A DNA stretch of 64,000 nt, taken from positions 570,753-634,752 of the forward strand of contig BCJX01000013.1 of assembly GCA_001600415.1 (NCBI GenBank), read 5' to 3'. A program made the translations under genes and the position numbers. Source of the stretch: Pascua guehoae (Eukaryota > Basidiomycota > Tremellomycetes > Trichosporonales > Trichosporonaceae). This document shows, piece by piece, positions 10,489-22,089 of the stretch (position 1 is the stretch's first letter; every line of letters starts with the position of its first letter). The notes beneath the pieces are model-generated. The model ran no database searches and had not been told where the DNA came from. It saw nothing but the letters and a program-made list of their open reading frames with translations.

Positions 10489-13400
10489 TGGGACGTGAGG
10501 CATGGGGGTGAGCAACCCGCCGTCAAAAAACCCATTCCCCGAACCGCACCACCCAACACAAACCCGCGGGCACTCACGTGAGCGACTCCGCGAGCGACGC
10601 CGTCGTGAGGACTCCACAGCCCCCGTCCACGACCCCACCACGAACCCAAACATGACGGCCGACACGTCCCAGGCCCCCAACGCCCACCGCTTTTGCTAAT
10701 CCTCGTCACATACGTACCGTGTGGCCAACTCCCAAACTCTTTCTACACTTCGCCACCTGGCCGTCAGCGAAGTTCGACATTGTGTGTAGCGTTTCTTCTT
10801 CCAGGTTCCCGGTGGACCTGCAGCACTGGATGTATTACAGATAACATTCGAGCCAGGCAGTGGTTGGGACTTTGGTGGGGTGCAGGCAGTGGGGTTGGGA
10901 CTTGTAACGTAGTGTGCCCGACTGCCGCAGTGAGACTCGAGCGCGCAGTAGTCTCACGACTTTCCGGACGCACAGGTAAAGGCGGGGCAGTGATTCTGAG
11001 ACTGAGAGGAGGTTGCAGAGGGCACAGTGTGTTAAGGGGTAGTCACCTGGGGTCGACGTGTGTGGACTGACACCTCTGGTAGTGTGAAATTACTTGCACA
11101 CAATAGAAAGAACACACAGTTGCCTGCCAGCCGACACATGTGGCGAGGGAGATAAGCCTCGGTCGCGATAAGATAAGCCCCAAGTCGACCATCCACGACG
11201 CGAGCGCTTCTCACTCTGTCCATGAGTCCCAACTGCCAAGATTGCAACATGCGCGGGTACGCGGGCCAAAGCGAGTCGGTGGTGTGTCCAGCCAGGTCTG
11301 GGACCCCAGGGGCCCAGTGTGAAAGCACGAGAGGGATGGCTTGGCGGGCGAGCAGGCAACGTTGCCATTGTCGAGACAGTGTCCCCTCCGAGGACGTCAG
11401 TGGAGTCAGATACCAGAACAGACGTTGAGACAACAGTGAGCACAACCGCCGCACATCAAGAGAGAGAACAGACGAGTAAGCCGAGACACAAAGTGAGCGC
11501 AGCACTGCACAAGGTTGCGGGCGAGACCTGCTTCAAGCACACATACCATCCGAAGGCTTACAGTGCCACCGCATCTCGGCTGGGCGAACCTCCTGGTGGC
11601 GCGTCGCGGTCGCGGGGTCCCAGAAACGAAGCTGCCGGGACGCATGTGGCGTGGGTGGCCTCGGTGGCCTGGATCGCCGCGCAGATGCAGTGCGGCCGTC
11701 GGCCGTCGGGCCGCCCCCCGACGTCTCGTCGCAGCCGAGGCACGCACCGTCCGCCGATAAGCCGTGTGCGAGTCTTGGCTCTGTCACTCTGCACACTCTG
11801 CAAAGTCATGTTCTCGCACCGGTGCGCGCACGAGCCGCCCCGCCTCGCCTCGCCTCGCCTGCCTGCCTCGCCTCGTCCGGCTGGGTGCACCATCCGCCAA
11901 TGCGCCAATGTACGCCCCCGCCGACGGCTCGGTGTCGCTGTTATCGGCTGAGGGGGGGTTAGTACCGGCGGGCCGGGAATTTTGTGGATTCTCGGAACGG
12001 AAGAGGTGTGGGCGGCACGGTGGAGATCAAGTGATCGGATGGGGGATTGCGCATGGGCCCGATTGGGCCTGCCTGCCTACCAGCCTACCATCGTATTGCG
12101 TACATGGCGTTTGAGGCTTGGAGCGGTTCGAACGTTGGAGGCTTGGAGGCTTGGAGGCTTGGAGGCTGGGTGGAAGTGCCCGAAGCTCGGCTCGAGCTTG
12201 GGGCGACAAACTGCCTTTTGCCACATCTGTACAGTCCGGATATCCACGCCGCCTGCACTGCAGCACTTGGCACCTGGCACTGCCTTGTCCCTGCCACGGC
12301 GTACCTACGTACCTGCACAGTCAGCAACGTCGATTCAGGAACCAGCATTGGCGTATCGTCGGAACCGACGGCATCCAGAGCAGAGTATCCACAGTGTCCA
12401 AGCTTTCCCCATGCCAACCCATCCAAAACCCTTTGGGCATGACGTCAAAATAGACCCTATGATGGCGTCTGCAGGCGCATGTAGGCGCATTTTTAGCTGC
12501 ACGGTCCAGGTCCAGAGCATCCACTGCCTCAGGGTCCCCTCCCACCCGGCATGCGCTGGGGACGGCCGTAAAAACGCTTGCGAAGCGTTCGGCACCTCGT
12601 CGTTTTTTTTCTGCGACTGGGTTGGATCTGCACCTGCACGTTGCTCTTGTTGTCGCGAACAAGACGGTCTTGGGGCAGACGGGCGGGGTAGACTCACCGT
12701 GCCATGCGGTGCACACTTTGCTTGTTCTGTGCCGCACCGACCCCATGTCACTTGCGCTGGGCCGGCTGCCAGCTTGGCCGCTGTCGACGTGTCTGCACCG
12801 CTGGCGCCGGGCGGTCGCCTTCGGGCATGCATCGGCCATCGGCATGGCCTGTTGCGCCACCACACCATCGACACCTTGCTTGCCCTCAGGGCCGAGCCAG
12901 TCGTGCATGCCAGGCAGGCAGCCAAACAACGAAGGTGCTAGGTGCACCTCGCTCGCTCCCCCTTTTTGTATATCACCCGAGCAACCTGCCCAGCACCGCC
13001 ACCTCTATGCACTGATTGATTGCTCTTGCTTCTCCATCTTGCATCTTGCATTCATTCATCCTTCTACTTGTTTCTTCTTCACCTCCTCCCCCCCTTCCCC
13101 TTACGCCGTCCTCCCCCAGCACATACGCCGTACTCCCGCCCGTCTATACGCACGCCCTAAGTACGAGCTCTGCATACGCGTGCCGATAGATTTGGATCCA
13201 TCTGTCGGCCTTTCGCCTGCCTGCAGACCCGTCGTCCTTTTGGCGCCGAGCCCGAGCCCGAATCCTATCCTCCCCCCTACCCGTCGCTCACAAACGTGGC
13301 CACCGGCCATCGAGCCTGCCCCCCAGTCCAGTCACCGCCCTGCCCAGTCGCAAACCTTTGCTGGCGCCACATTATTCCTCACACCACACCCGCACCCGCA

Positions 13401-14168
13401 CCACAACATTTATTTCAATCTTATCCCTCCTGCCCCAACGTCGCACCTTCCTTGCCTTCTCTCCATCACCCACTTTACACTCGCGCAGCCTCCACTCCCA
13501 GTGAGTGTCTCCTCTCTCGTCCCACTTCACACGCCTTGCCCCTTCACCATCCCACACCCTAAACCACCCGCCGCGTCGCCGAATTCCCACACTTGCCACG
13601 GACCCAGGGTGTGCATCGCATTTCGGCGGGAAACTTGCCTCCTGCGTGCAAACTTTGCCACCGCATCTCGGGTCCGCACCGCCGACACTCCCTGTCTCCC
13701 AGGTCACCTCGGTCACACTCCCCGTGCTGCAGCGTGAAAGACGGCGTGCAGCGCGCAGCGTGACTGTATACTGTCAGGTGGCGCAGGTACCGTTTGGTGC
13801 TAGTTTGTGACAAAAGTGCGGCTTTGCCAGATCGGCACGCGGCTCGAGGCTCTCGCTTGCTCTTGCTTGCTCTGCTCCCGCGAGCCCCGCTGCTGTGCTC
13901 GAAGCTTCCGCCCCAACACTGCACCCAACCTACCTGTGCATTGAATCACTCAGCCACCATCCACCTTGCTTTCTCATCATCTCCATTGTCTCTCGTTCTC
14001 TCCCATCGCACTCTGCATAACACATCCCCTCCACCCGCGCGACGGCTCGACTGACCGCCAGCAGGCCACCTTTTAAAGCGCGCGTCGTCCCCCGACAAAC
14101 CTTTCCTTGCGGCGCCCACTCGACCCACCCCACCCGACACCTCTTCCCCAGCGACTCCCCTGCCCACC
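10489..14168. other. Long intergenic region and bZIP leader
   Basis: 3.7 kb without a supported gene. Notable items are a hairpin at 10930-10957, a short tandem run based on GGAGGCTT at about 12134-12170, and a CCTCG-type repeat at about 11843-11873. From about 12960 to 14168 the plus strand is C/T-rich and poor in ATG, fitting a long leader of the bZIP gene. Confidence 0.45.
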
Positions 14169-16310
14169 ATGGCGGCCGACGCCACCACTTTCCAGCTGGA
14201 CCAGCTCCTTGGCCTCGACCCCGTCCCAGACCTCATTGGCAACCCCAACATGCAGATGATCGACTTTCTCAACTTTGACGAGTGCGAGAGCGGAGCCGAG
14301 AGCGTGAGTCGTCGCGCCACTGAATCGTCCCTGGGCATCTTGATGCACCTGCTGGACGAAATGGGCAATGAGAAGCCCAAGGACCCAGACGCCCACGCCA
14401 CCTACCCGTTGCTGACCCACCAGTCGCCCCAGACCATCTCAGACAACCACACGCCCTCGCCCGCGGCGTTTCCTTCCCCGCCTCCGGCGTCGTTCCAAAT
14501 CGACGGATTCAGCTTTGACTTTGGTGCAGAGGACACCACAAAGCAGGCGCCGTTTGCATTTGGCGGCCCAGTGACCATGGGCGATGTCCAGGTCAAGGAG
14601 GAGCCGGTTGAGCTTGCGCCTCCAGCCGTCAACCAGGCCCCCAACGACGTGCCCCCTCTTGCCGCCCTTCCCTCGGCCCAGCAGGAGGCGCTCCAGCAGC
14701 TTCTCTCGAGCTTTGCAAACTACCAGTCGCAGTACGGCCTCGACGTGACGGCCAGCGCCATCAACCCCTCGCTGCTGTCGACTTCGGCGGGTTCCTCCCC
14801 TGCCCCATTCCCGACGCCCGTCACCGAGTCGTCCTCGAGCAACTCTGCACCCGCCACTGTTCCGTCGACTGTTTCGGCCCCATTCGCCCAGCCCCAACCT
14901 ACGTCGACGCCCTCGGTGGCTGCGACGGCCGCCGTGACCGAGTCTCAGGAGGACGTCGACGAGCCCCTCCGCTCCATCTACTCGCTTCCCCCGTCGACAT
15001 TTTCGCCCTCGGAGGCGGGCCCGAGCCGCTCTACGCGTGCAGGATCGACCATGTCCTCGACAGAGGACATTGACGGCCGCATCGAAAAGCTCGTCCCTCT
15101 GTCGTCCATTTTCAGCGCGGGTCGCGGAAAGGGCGGCAAGAAGGGCGGTGGCATGTCGTCGGTTGTTCGTGGCGACGACGAAGAGCTCGACGACGACGAG
15201 AGCTGGCGCCCGTCGCCGGAAGAGTACAAGAAGCTCAGCAGCAAGGAAAAGCGCCAGCTCCGCAACAAGCTTTCAGCGCGCGCGTTCCGTACCCGCCGCA
15301 AGGACTACATTGGCACGCTCGAGTCGCACATCAAGGACCGCGACTCTGTTATTGACGCCATCCGTGCCGAACTGTCGACGAGCCGTGCCGAGAACCAGGA
15401 CCTCCGCCGCGAGCTCGAGGCACTCAAGGCCAGCACAATGAGCATTCTCCACCCCGAGTCTGCAGACAATGTCGGCCAGTCGCCCGCGATGCTCAAGGCG
15501 CTCGAGTCGACCGACCTGGCCGAGGCTGCCGCTTCACAGCGCCGCCCCGAGCCCATCAACCCGATCAACACGCGCAAGGACGTGTCTGCGTTTGACCGCC
15601 GTGGATTCTGGGCCGGCACCAATGACAACATTATGGGCGGCGGTAGCACCATTTGCCACACCCTGCTCACGCCCGAGTTTACCCTCCCGCCCCAGCCCAA
15701 CGTCAACCCCATGCTCAACATGGCCACCACGCAGAGCCAGCAGCCACTGTCGCTCACGGACGGCGGCGACGGACGCGACATTGACTCGGCGACCTTTGCC
15801 GACTGGGCCGCCGACACGCCCTTCTCGCTCCGCAACGTCGACGCGTACCGCATGCAGCTGTGGTCGCGCCTCAGCCGCGCCGCCGCCGCCGACAAGGCCG
15901 GCCTCGCCCCCGAGATGCGGCCCAAGTTCCTCGTCGAGCCAAAGGAAAAGGACGACAACTCGCAGACGGGCCTGGCGCTCGCTGCGGCCGCGGCCGGTGC
16001 GCACCACATTGCCAACCGCCTGACTTCTTCGTTCTGGTCGGCCTTTTCGGGCTCGTCGTCAAAGGTCGACTCGGACAAGCTCGCCGCCGTTGTCACGGGC
16101 AAGGCGCGTCTCGCCGTCGTCCCCGAAGTGCGCGAAAAGGCACCCTCGCGTGCCAACGACACGTCCCCCGAGGCACTTGCCCACGCCATGGCTGGCCTCA
16201 AGGTCGCGACCGGCACGTCGTCGCCAAAGGAGTCGCTCCGGGCGCGCGAAAACCCCCTCGGCGGGCTCGCCGGCTTGTTCAAGCCGTCCCCACTGGCGGC
16301 ACGGACCTAA
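14169..16310 (+). CDS. bZIP transcription factor
   Basis: A 713-codon open frame starting in a strong context (CCCACCATGGCG). The first 350 residues are acidic and Ser/Pro/Gln-rich, as in activation regions. A basic region KLSSKEKRQLRNKLSARAF followed by RTRRKDYIGTLE lies near residues 354-384. The N-x-x-S-A-R-x-F-R spacing is the DNA-contact signature of fungal bZIPs. A coiled coil continues to about residue 430 with leucines at heptad spacing (LESHI, AELSTS, LRRELEAL). The C-terminal 280 residues include a conserved-looking block, AFDRRGFWAGTNDNIMGGG. It should bind DNA as a dimer in the nucleus. Bases 14304-14423 form a possible in-frame 120-nt intron, which would make the protein 673 aa. 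I cannot say which pathway it controls. Confidence 0.85.
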   Translation: MAADATTFQLDQLLGLDPVPDLIGNPNMQMIDFLNFDECESGAESVSRRATESSLGILMHLLDEMGNEKPKDPDAHATYPLLTHQSPQTISDNHTPSPAAFPSPPPASFQIDGFSFDFGAEDTTKQAPFAFGGPVTMGDVQVKEEPVELAPPAVNQAPNDVPPLAALPSAQQEALQQLLSSFANYQSQYGLDVTASAINPSLLSTSAGSSPAPFPTPVTESSSSNSAPATVPSTVSAPFAQPQPTSTPSVAATAAVTESQEDVDEPLRSIYSLPPSTFSPSEAGPSRSTRAGSTMSSTEDIDGRIEKLVPLSSIFSAGRGKGGKKGGGMSSVVRGDDEELDDDESWRPSPEEYKKLSSKEKRQLRNKLSARAFRTRRKDYIGTLESHIKDRDSVIDAIRAELSTSRAENQDLRRELEALKASTMSILHPESADNVGQSPAMLKALESTDLAEAAASQRRPEPINPINTRKDVSAFDRRGFWAGTNDNIMGGGSTICHTLLTPEFTLPPQPNVNPMLNMATTQSQQPLSLTDGGDGRDIDSATFADWAADTPFSLRNVDAYRMQLWSRLSRAAAADKAGLAPEMRPKFLVEPKEKDDNSQTGLALAAAAAGAHHIANRLTSSFWSAFSGSSSKVDSDKLAAVVTGKARLAVVPEVREKAPSRANDTSPEALAHAMAGLKVATGTSSPKESLRARENPLGGLAGLFKPSPLAART

Positions 16311-18817
16311 GCCTGTGCATGCGCGTGCATCCCTCTTCGGGGATGCACAAGAGCGTAACCATACTCTACCCGCCCACCTCACCACGCTTCCCGCGACACC
16401 ATAGACGATAGGACCCACGACGACGACTGCATGTTGACAATCCACACCTCGACACTTTTTTTCCCCACTTTACGCCAATCACCACTGTATACCTGTTGTT
16501 TCATAGAGGCCGCTGAGGGCCCCCTCTGCTTCCGTAGTACTAGTAGTATAGGAGGAATGCACGAGTGAGATTTACTGGAGCTGCGGGGGTGAATAGGAGT
16601 GACGGATGGGTTGAGCGTTGGCTTTGCATTGGCGCGTCGAGGGATCTGGGGATCTGGACGTGATCTGGATGTATCGGCTGTATCGCTGTTTATGTTTCTT
16701 GGCATGCAAGTGTGCATCTGTTGCACATTGATGCTGTGCGTCTGGGTGAAGGTGAGGGAGGGTACAGTATCGAGGCTGAGACGGAGGGTGTGGTTGAGGG
16801 AGTGATGTCCAGGGTGTTGCCGTGCTAGTCAGTGGTTGAGGGAGGGACAAGAGGGTGTTGAATGAATTGCCGTGGCTGAAACCAGTCGCCACCGATTGAC
16901 ACATGGGCACCTGGGGGATGCAAAAAAACGCACTAGTCGACCTGCTGCGCGCTGGGACGCGTCCCGCGTCGTGTTTACTAACCAACCACACCAGCTGCTG
17001 TACGCTGCAGGCTAATCGTAGTGCGTGTTTGGTCATGCATGCATCAGCCTCGGTCGTGATCGCAGCTACAGACGCTACAGACGACTAGACGAGAGGCTAG
17101 GGTTTGGTGCACACGAGCAGTGATTTCTAGGTACTCAAATTGCAACAGAGTTCAGAGTTTGACGCTACCAGCCTGTGTTGCCCCGCGCGTGACGTTTTTC
17201 TTTTCTACCCCAGGCCCACACCCCGTCGTCATCAACATCTGGATCCCCATCTGGAACGTAGAACGTATCCCACCGTCCGCGTCACCTCGACTCTCCAGCT
17301 CTACACCTTTGGCCCACGTCGACTGCGACTGAATTCCAACTCTATATCATCCGCGTTCTGCTCTTCACCGGCCGTGCATTGTTCCAGGCCCACTGCGATA
17401 CGCGCTCCTACGCCCCGCCCAGACTGACGCCACCGCCTCGCCCTGTCCCGGCCCGGCCCAACATCGCGCGTCGCGCATCTCTCGCGTCGTCGTCCTCGTC
17501 TTTGTCTTCTCTTTTGTCCTCGTCCCCGTCCTCGTCCTCATATCCATATCCGCAGTCCTCGTCCTCATCCTCGTCCTTGTTATCCTCAACCTCGACGAAA
17601 CATTTTTTCCCACAACAGTGAAACATCCACACGCATCGACACTGTGCACTGTGGAATCCAAGACACTCGCGTTCCACCCGTTGTCACGACCAACCAACCA
17701 CCCCCTCCCCTGGCACTGTGCACTGTTCCACCTGTGCCATACACTGCCCGTGTGACGAGTCTGGTGTGACGCACACGACACGCGCTCAGCGACAAGTGTA
17801 CCCCAGGTGATCCAGGTGACCCCAGTGACCGGGCGAGCATTGTGATCCAGAGATCCAGCGACGGCCAGACCGCAGACGGCAGACCGCAGACTGCAGACCG
17901 ACACGACCGATACGCGACACGCTCGAGCCGGGCCCGTTCGTCTAGGCTTTTTCACCTTTACCACTTACTCTCTCCCATCCGCGCACACTAGCACAACTGT
18001 ACTCTCGCTCATCCCCACTCCACTCTGCTACGCTGCACCGAGCCGGCCTCGCTGCTCCCACACTCTTTACGCATCTACACCTGCCCCGGTCGCGCACACA
18101 CTAGGCCGACACCCCCACCCAACCTCCCCCCCACCGCGCCCCGCAACAAGACCCCCGCGGTACCACGCTCGACGCACACCCGCGCCTCTCATATTCCACA
18201 TCCCACAATCCGACCTGTCTCACGCCTGCGACCAGTCTCCGCCCTCGACATCCTCGCACCCGTCTCACTCCCGAAAGCGCCCTTGCTCGACCGCCTCGAC
18301 CGCCCGACCACCGCTCTCCCACGCGCCCTCTCTCTCCCACGCGTAGCTTGCATCCCATCCCAACCGGCTCGGCTCGATCCGCCCCGGTATCCCATCTCCC
18401 CTCTTCCCTACCCGCGCTCAACTACTGCCCAACCTGTCCGACATTGAGCTCCTGCCCCTCTCCCTCCTCCTCCTTGTCATTGCCATCCTCAAGACCCTCG
18501 CGGCCGCATCTGACAGGAAAGACTGGGGCTATAACGACACGAGTGCCAACGCTCCAACGCGAACCTCTGCCTACGTCTCTGCTTCGAGTGCAGTCTCTGC
18601 TTCGGTAGCTCCAACCTCGACTCCGACACCGACACTAGCATCGGCTGCTGAATCCGTAACAGCACGCGCATCCACACCCACGTCCACAACGCGCCGATCC
18701 ATCTCCACCTCGACCTCAACCTCGCCCTCAACCCCGACATCGACGGCATCCCCCATTCCCCCTCCCGCATCTACAGAGTACCACTGGTTCTTCGCAGCCC
18801 AAAGCGCCGTGTCTGCC
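16311..18817. other. Intergenic; ATG-free pyrimidine-rich stretch before the next gene
   Basis: 16311-17100 is the 3' flank of the bZIP gene with no gene signal. From about 17100 to 18817 the plus strand is C/T-rich and I find essentially no ATG, which suits a long transcribed leader. One frame stays open from 18345 into the start codon at 18818. Confidence 0.4.
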
Positions 18818-19822
18818 ATGTCCGCGTCCATGTCCATGTCCATGTCCACCGTCTCCTCCATGTCTAGTCCATGTGAGTGCGCCGTTCTGCCTGCCGATCG
18901 GTGTCGTCTCGGAGACACCCACCGCCTCGCCCTGACCTCTGGTCTGCCCCATAATGCCCTCACTTCCCTTTGACTCTTAACTTACCCCAGCCGCCCCGCG
19001 CGTCGCGTCACGGCGCAACTCGTCGAGCGAAAAGCGGCAAATGTCGATCGAGGTGCCGACCATTTTGCTCAGTGAGTGCGGCGAGATTTGGCTTGGGTAC
19101 GGCGGTCGTGACGACGGCGACGACGACGAGATTCCATCGTCGGTCGTCGACGACGCCAGAGGCTCTTGCCTGCCTAGGTGCTTTTCATGGCCTCGGCTTG
19201 ACAGTTGTGTTGTCCCTTGCTGCCTCATTGCGTCCACCTCCTTCCCATTCTTATCTCTTCCCGCCTTATCACCGCTCCGCTGCACCTTATCCTGCCCGCT
19301 TCTCCTGCCCCGCTTCTTTCATGCCCTCGCTTCGTCTCGTCGCTTCCTCTTTCTCTGTTCCATCTCATCCTCTCTTTCCTCGCCGCCTCTTGCGTTCTCG
19401 CAAACTCCCGTCCCGGGGAACCAGCAGTCCGCCCAGCTCCAGTGGAGTCGGGGCGCAAAGGGCGTAATGGTGCCAATCGTGATTCCTTTGATGTCATCTC
19501 TTCCCACATGCCCCGTCTTGATCCCAAGTGGCGCACGCCCTGTCTATCCCCAACCTCCCTCGCCCGCTCACACCCAGCCGAGGCAAGTTGCACCACCTCT
19601 GCGCCAACCCCAAAATCCATCGTCCTCCTCCCCGGCGGCTGCATCGCCTACCCGCCATCCAAGCCATCGTTCCTGTCCACCATCAGCCGCCTCGGCTCGA
19701 CTGGACGAACACTGGCACTGCTGGTCCTCCTCGCCTGTCTCCTGTGGCACCTACACTCGACCCTGCGTGCTCTCGATGTGGACCTCGGAGCGACCCATGT
19801 GCCACTCGTCCCCTTGCCATGA
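18818..19822 (+). CDS. Small predicted membrane protein, unknown function (tentative model)
   Basis: Tentative three-exon model: 18818-18872, 18991-19071 and 19425-19822 (or from 19428), 177 aa. The first intron is well defined (GTGAGT donor, CCCCAG acceptor). The second is 353 nt, long for this genome, and its acceptor context is weaker, but the phases agree. The product starts with a Met/Ser repeat (MSASMSMSMSTVSSM), continues with a basic Ser-rich part (RRNSSSEKRQMSIEVP), and has a hydrophobic segment TLALLVLLACLLWHL near the C-terminus. That segment suggests a tail-anchored or type II protein. Third-position C/G bias is strong in the last exon. No family is recognised, and the true N-terminus may lie upstream. 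Confidence 0.45.
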
Positions 19823-20861
19823 GCCTGCATGCAGGACGCATGGCGCATGGCGTCAGCCATGCTGCCGTGTCAAACGACCCCATCCTCCTCACCATGGCAC
19901 ATTACGCTCGTGCGCCCGCCCGGGCCCCCGGGTTCCCATCTATACACCACCAGCACTTCTTCCGTCACCCCTACCACGTTGTTTCTCAATACCCGACGCG
20001 CTGCGTCCCCAGGAAAATGGACAGTACCAGCGGGTCGAACGAGTGGAGCACAGCCATTCTGCTCGCTCCGACCCGCTGGTCCACTACGGTCTCCCCGGTG
20101 TCAAACCGCATGGGACCACTGTCTGGCCGACACGCGGCATTGTAACACTACCCGAGCGTCGCTCGGTCTCTCCATGTCCATGTCATGTTACACTTAGTGC
20201 ACAGTGCGGGCTTGTGAGGTGCGGCCTGTGAGGTGGGGCTTGGGGAGGTGCGGCTTGTGACCTCCGCGCTTGTGGGAGGCGTGCGTACGGAGCGCGGCAT
20301 ATGGCATGTGGCATTTTGGAGGGCCGTTGTCAAGATCCATGTGGCATGTGAAGGTAAACTCATCTCGTTGCCGTCAGTGACCTCTGCAGGCAAGTTGCAG
20401 CGAGCGCGTCGCGGCGTAGCCCAACTGGGATCAACAATGGGGACGTGACCACCGTGCAAAGGCACTCAGTCAGGTCGAGGGCGCAACTACAACGCAGGCG
20501 GCAGTCGTGGGGCACCCAGCCAAGCCAAGCCGGGGACTTGGTCTGAAGCAAGCAAAGGGGACCACGGGCGGGCTGTGACTGGCGTTAGGTCGAGTTGGGC
20601 AACACACTCGCCGGGGCGCCGGTGTGGGGACCAATGAGTCGGCAGTGTCACAGTTAGCAATCCCCAATCTACAGTGGGATGTTTTGGCATATTCTATCGT
20701 TCAGGATATTCGACAGTGAACCGCACAAAGGCTAAGATGCCGTCCAAGATTGGAGGGTTGGAGGGGGGATGAAGTTGCGTCCCGGCTGTCGACCTTGAAG
20801 GTCCGTTCTGGACGTGGAGACTTCCGTTTTGGAGGTGGTGTCGGCCAAGCTGGGACGGGAT

Positions 20862-20970
20862 GGGGATGGGGATGGGGATGGGGACGGGGATGGGGATGGG
20901 GACGGGGACGACGACGAGGATGAGAACGGGGACGAGGACGAAGACGACGACACGACGAAGACGACGACGC
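20862..20970. repeat. GGGGAT/GGGGAC hexamer array grading into GAC repeats
   Basis: About eight copies of GGGGAY follow one another and then degrade into GACGAC and GAAGAC units. The G runs on the plus strand could form G-quadruplexes. No coding role is evident. Confidence 0.85.
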
Positions 20971-21798
20971 GAGTGGCTACCGAACCAGACTCGCAGGAAC
21001 CGTATCCCACAGCCTAGTGCAGAGGGAGTGGCGACTGACGTGCAGCGTGTATCAGTGGCGACTGGGACGCGGGACTGGGACGCGACTGGGGTTGGACTTG
21101 GACGCGGGTGGATGTGCGACATCTTTGGACCGCGCAGACGGCGTGGGGTGCGGAGAGGACATGGGCAGGAGGGAACGCAGAATAAAGCGACTAGAAGGTC
21201 GCCGCGTCCGTCTCGGTGCTTTCTCTATTGGTATATCTCCATGGACACTGCGCCCCCGTGTCCCAGCTGCCACTTGCCACCACCCCTCAACAGGGCGCTT
21301 TCCGCACCCCTCCCGACCTTTCTTTCCCTGCCGAGCCTCGCGGCGCCCGTCGGCGTCTGTCCGCGCAGTACTTGTGTGCCGACGCACATTCTGGCGGACG
21401 GGTGCACAGGCCTCAGACACGGATTGTAGGGGCGTAGCTGCCACGGATGATTGCTGTAGCAACAAAACATCACCCAGCATCGACTGGCGTTTATATCAGT
21501 CGGTAGATAGTTTGATTCTTACATGCGTACAGATGAAAATGCCGGGGTCGAGCCCCAGGGCTTCTGGCTTCTGGTTTCTGGCCTTTGGCTTCTTTTGGCT
21601 CCCAGAGCCAGCTCGCCTCCTCAAGACGGACTCGAGCAGAATACATGTCGCCGCAGCAAAGGCATTTTCGGGGTTGAGGTGGCACAAACCGTCGGCTTGG
21701 GATGCGGACAATAGGCCCAGCGGGGCAACGGCGGCGGGGTCCAACGGCTGTGCGCAGGCGCTGCCTACTGATCAGTGACTTGCGGCTCTTGTTTGCCT

Positions 21799-21852
21799 CC
21801 CCCCCCCCCCCCCCCCCACACACACACACATACACACACGCGCGCGCGCGCG
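21799..21852. repeat. Composite microsatellite: C19, then CA repeats, then CG repeats
   Basis: A run of 19 C (21799-21817) is followed by alternating CA/TA dinucleotides to about 21839 and then alternating CG to about 21852. Alternating purine-pyrimidine DNA of this kind favours Z-DNA. It lies 135 bp upstream of the tRNA-Gly gene. Confidence 0.9.
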
Positions 21853-21985
21853 CAGAGGAGGTCTAAATCTGCATAGTCTCTGTGGCACCTTTCCTGAGCA
21901 GCATACATTCCCTGTTCCTTACACTGGCCACCACAACAGCCATCGTCCGCGTTAACACAGACCAAGATGGCCAGGAATGTCGAAC

Positions 21986-22089
21986 ACACCTATCGTCTAG
22001 TGGTAAGGATGCCACTCTTCCAATTACGGGTTTCCTGAGCCTGTTTGACGTGAAAAGTGGTGACAGGGGTTCGAACCCCCTTAGGTGTA
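21986..22089 (+). tRNA. tRNA-Gly(TCC) with intron
   Basis: A full cloverleaf can be drawn. The acceptor arms ACACCTA/TAGGTGT pair perfectly with A73. The D arm contains AGTGGT, the anticodon stem is CCACT/AGTGG, and the T arm is AGGGG-TTCGAAC-CCCCT, which also gives a good B box. The anticodon loop reads CT-TCC-A, giving anticodon TCC with U33 and A37. A 32-nt intron (22023-22054) sits at the canonical position after base 37; the mature tRNA is 72 nt. A TTTT terminator follows at 22095-22098. Position 1 is A paired to U72, unusual for glycine tRNAs. The gene converges with a paralog at 22582-22684. Confidence 0.9.

Larger units (their letters stand above)
19823..21985. other. Gene-poor region with low-complexity DNA
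   Basis: No gene is supported. A degenerate GGGGAT/GGGGAC hexamer array (about 20862-20912) grades into GACGAC-type repeats to about 20970. It gives open but meaningless Ser/Pro or Gly/Asp frames. The microsatellite at 21799-21852 is listed separately. Confidence 0.5.

Noticed and set aside
12622..13737. 371-codon plus-strand frame upstream of the bZIP gene
   Set aside because: Compositional openness in a pyrimidine-rich leader; Pro/His/Ser-rich translation without motifs.
15305..16282. 325-codon frame antisense to the bZIP gene
   Set aside because: A shadow of sense codon bias with no independent features.
19041..20231. 396-codon frame overlapping the 18.8 kb gene
   Set aside because: Past 19072 its codons lose C/G third-position bias, while the alternative frame used in the three-exon model keeps it.
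20694..21122. Minus-strand frame encoding Ser/Pro repeats
   Set aside because: Translation of the GGGGAT/GAC simple repeat only.
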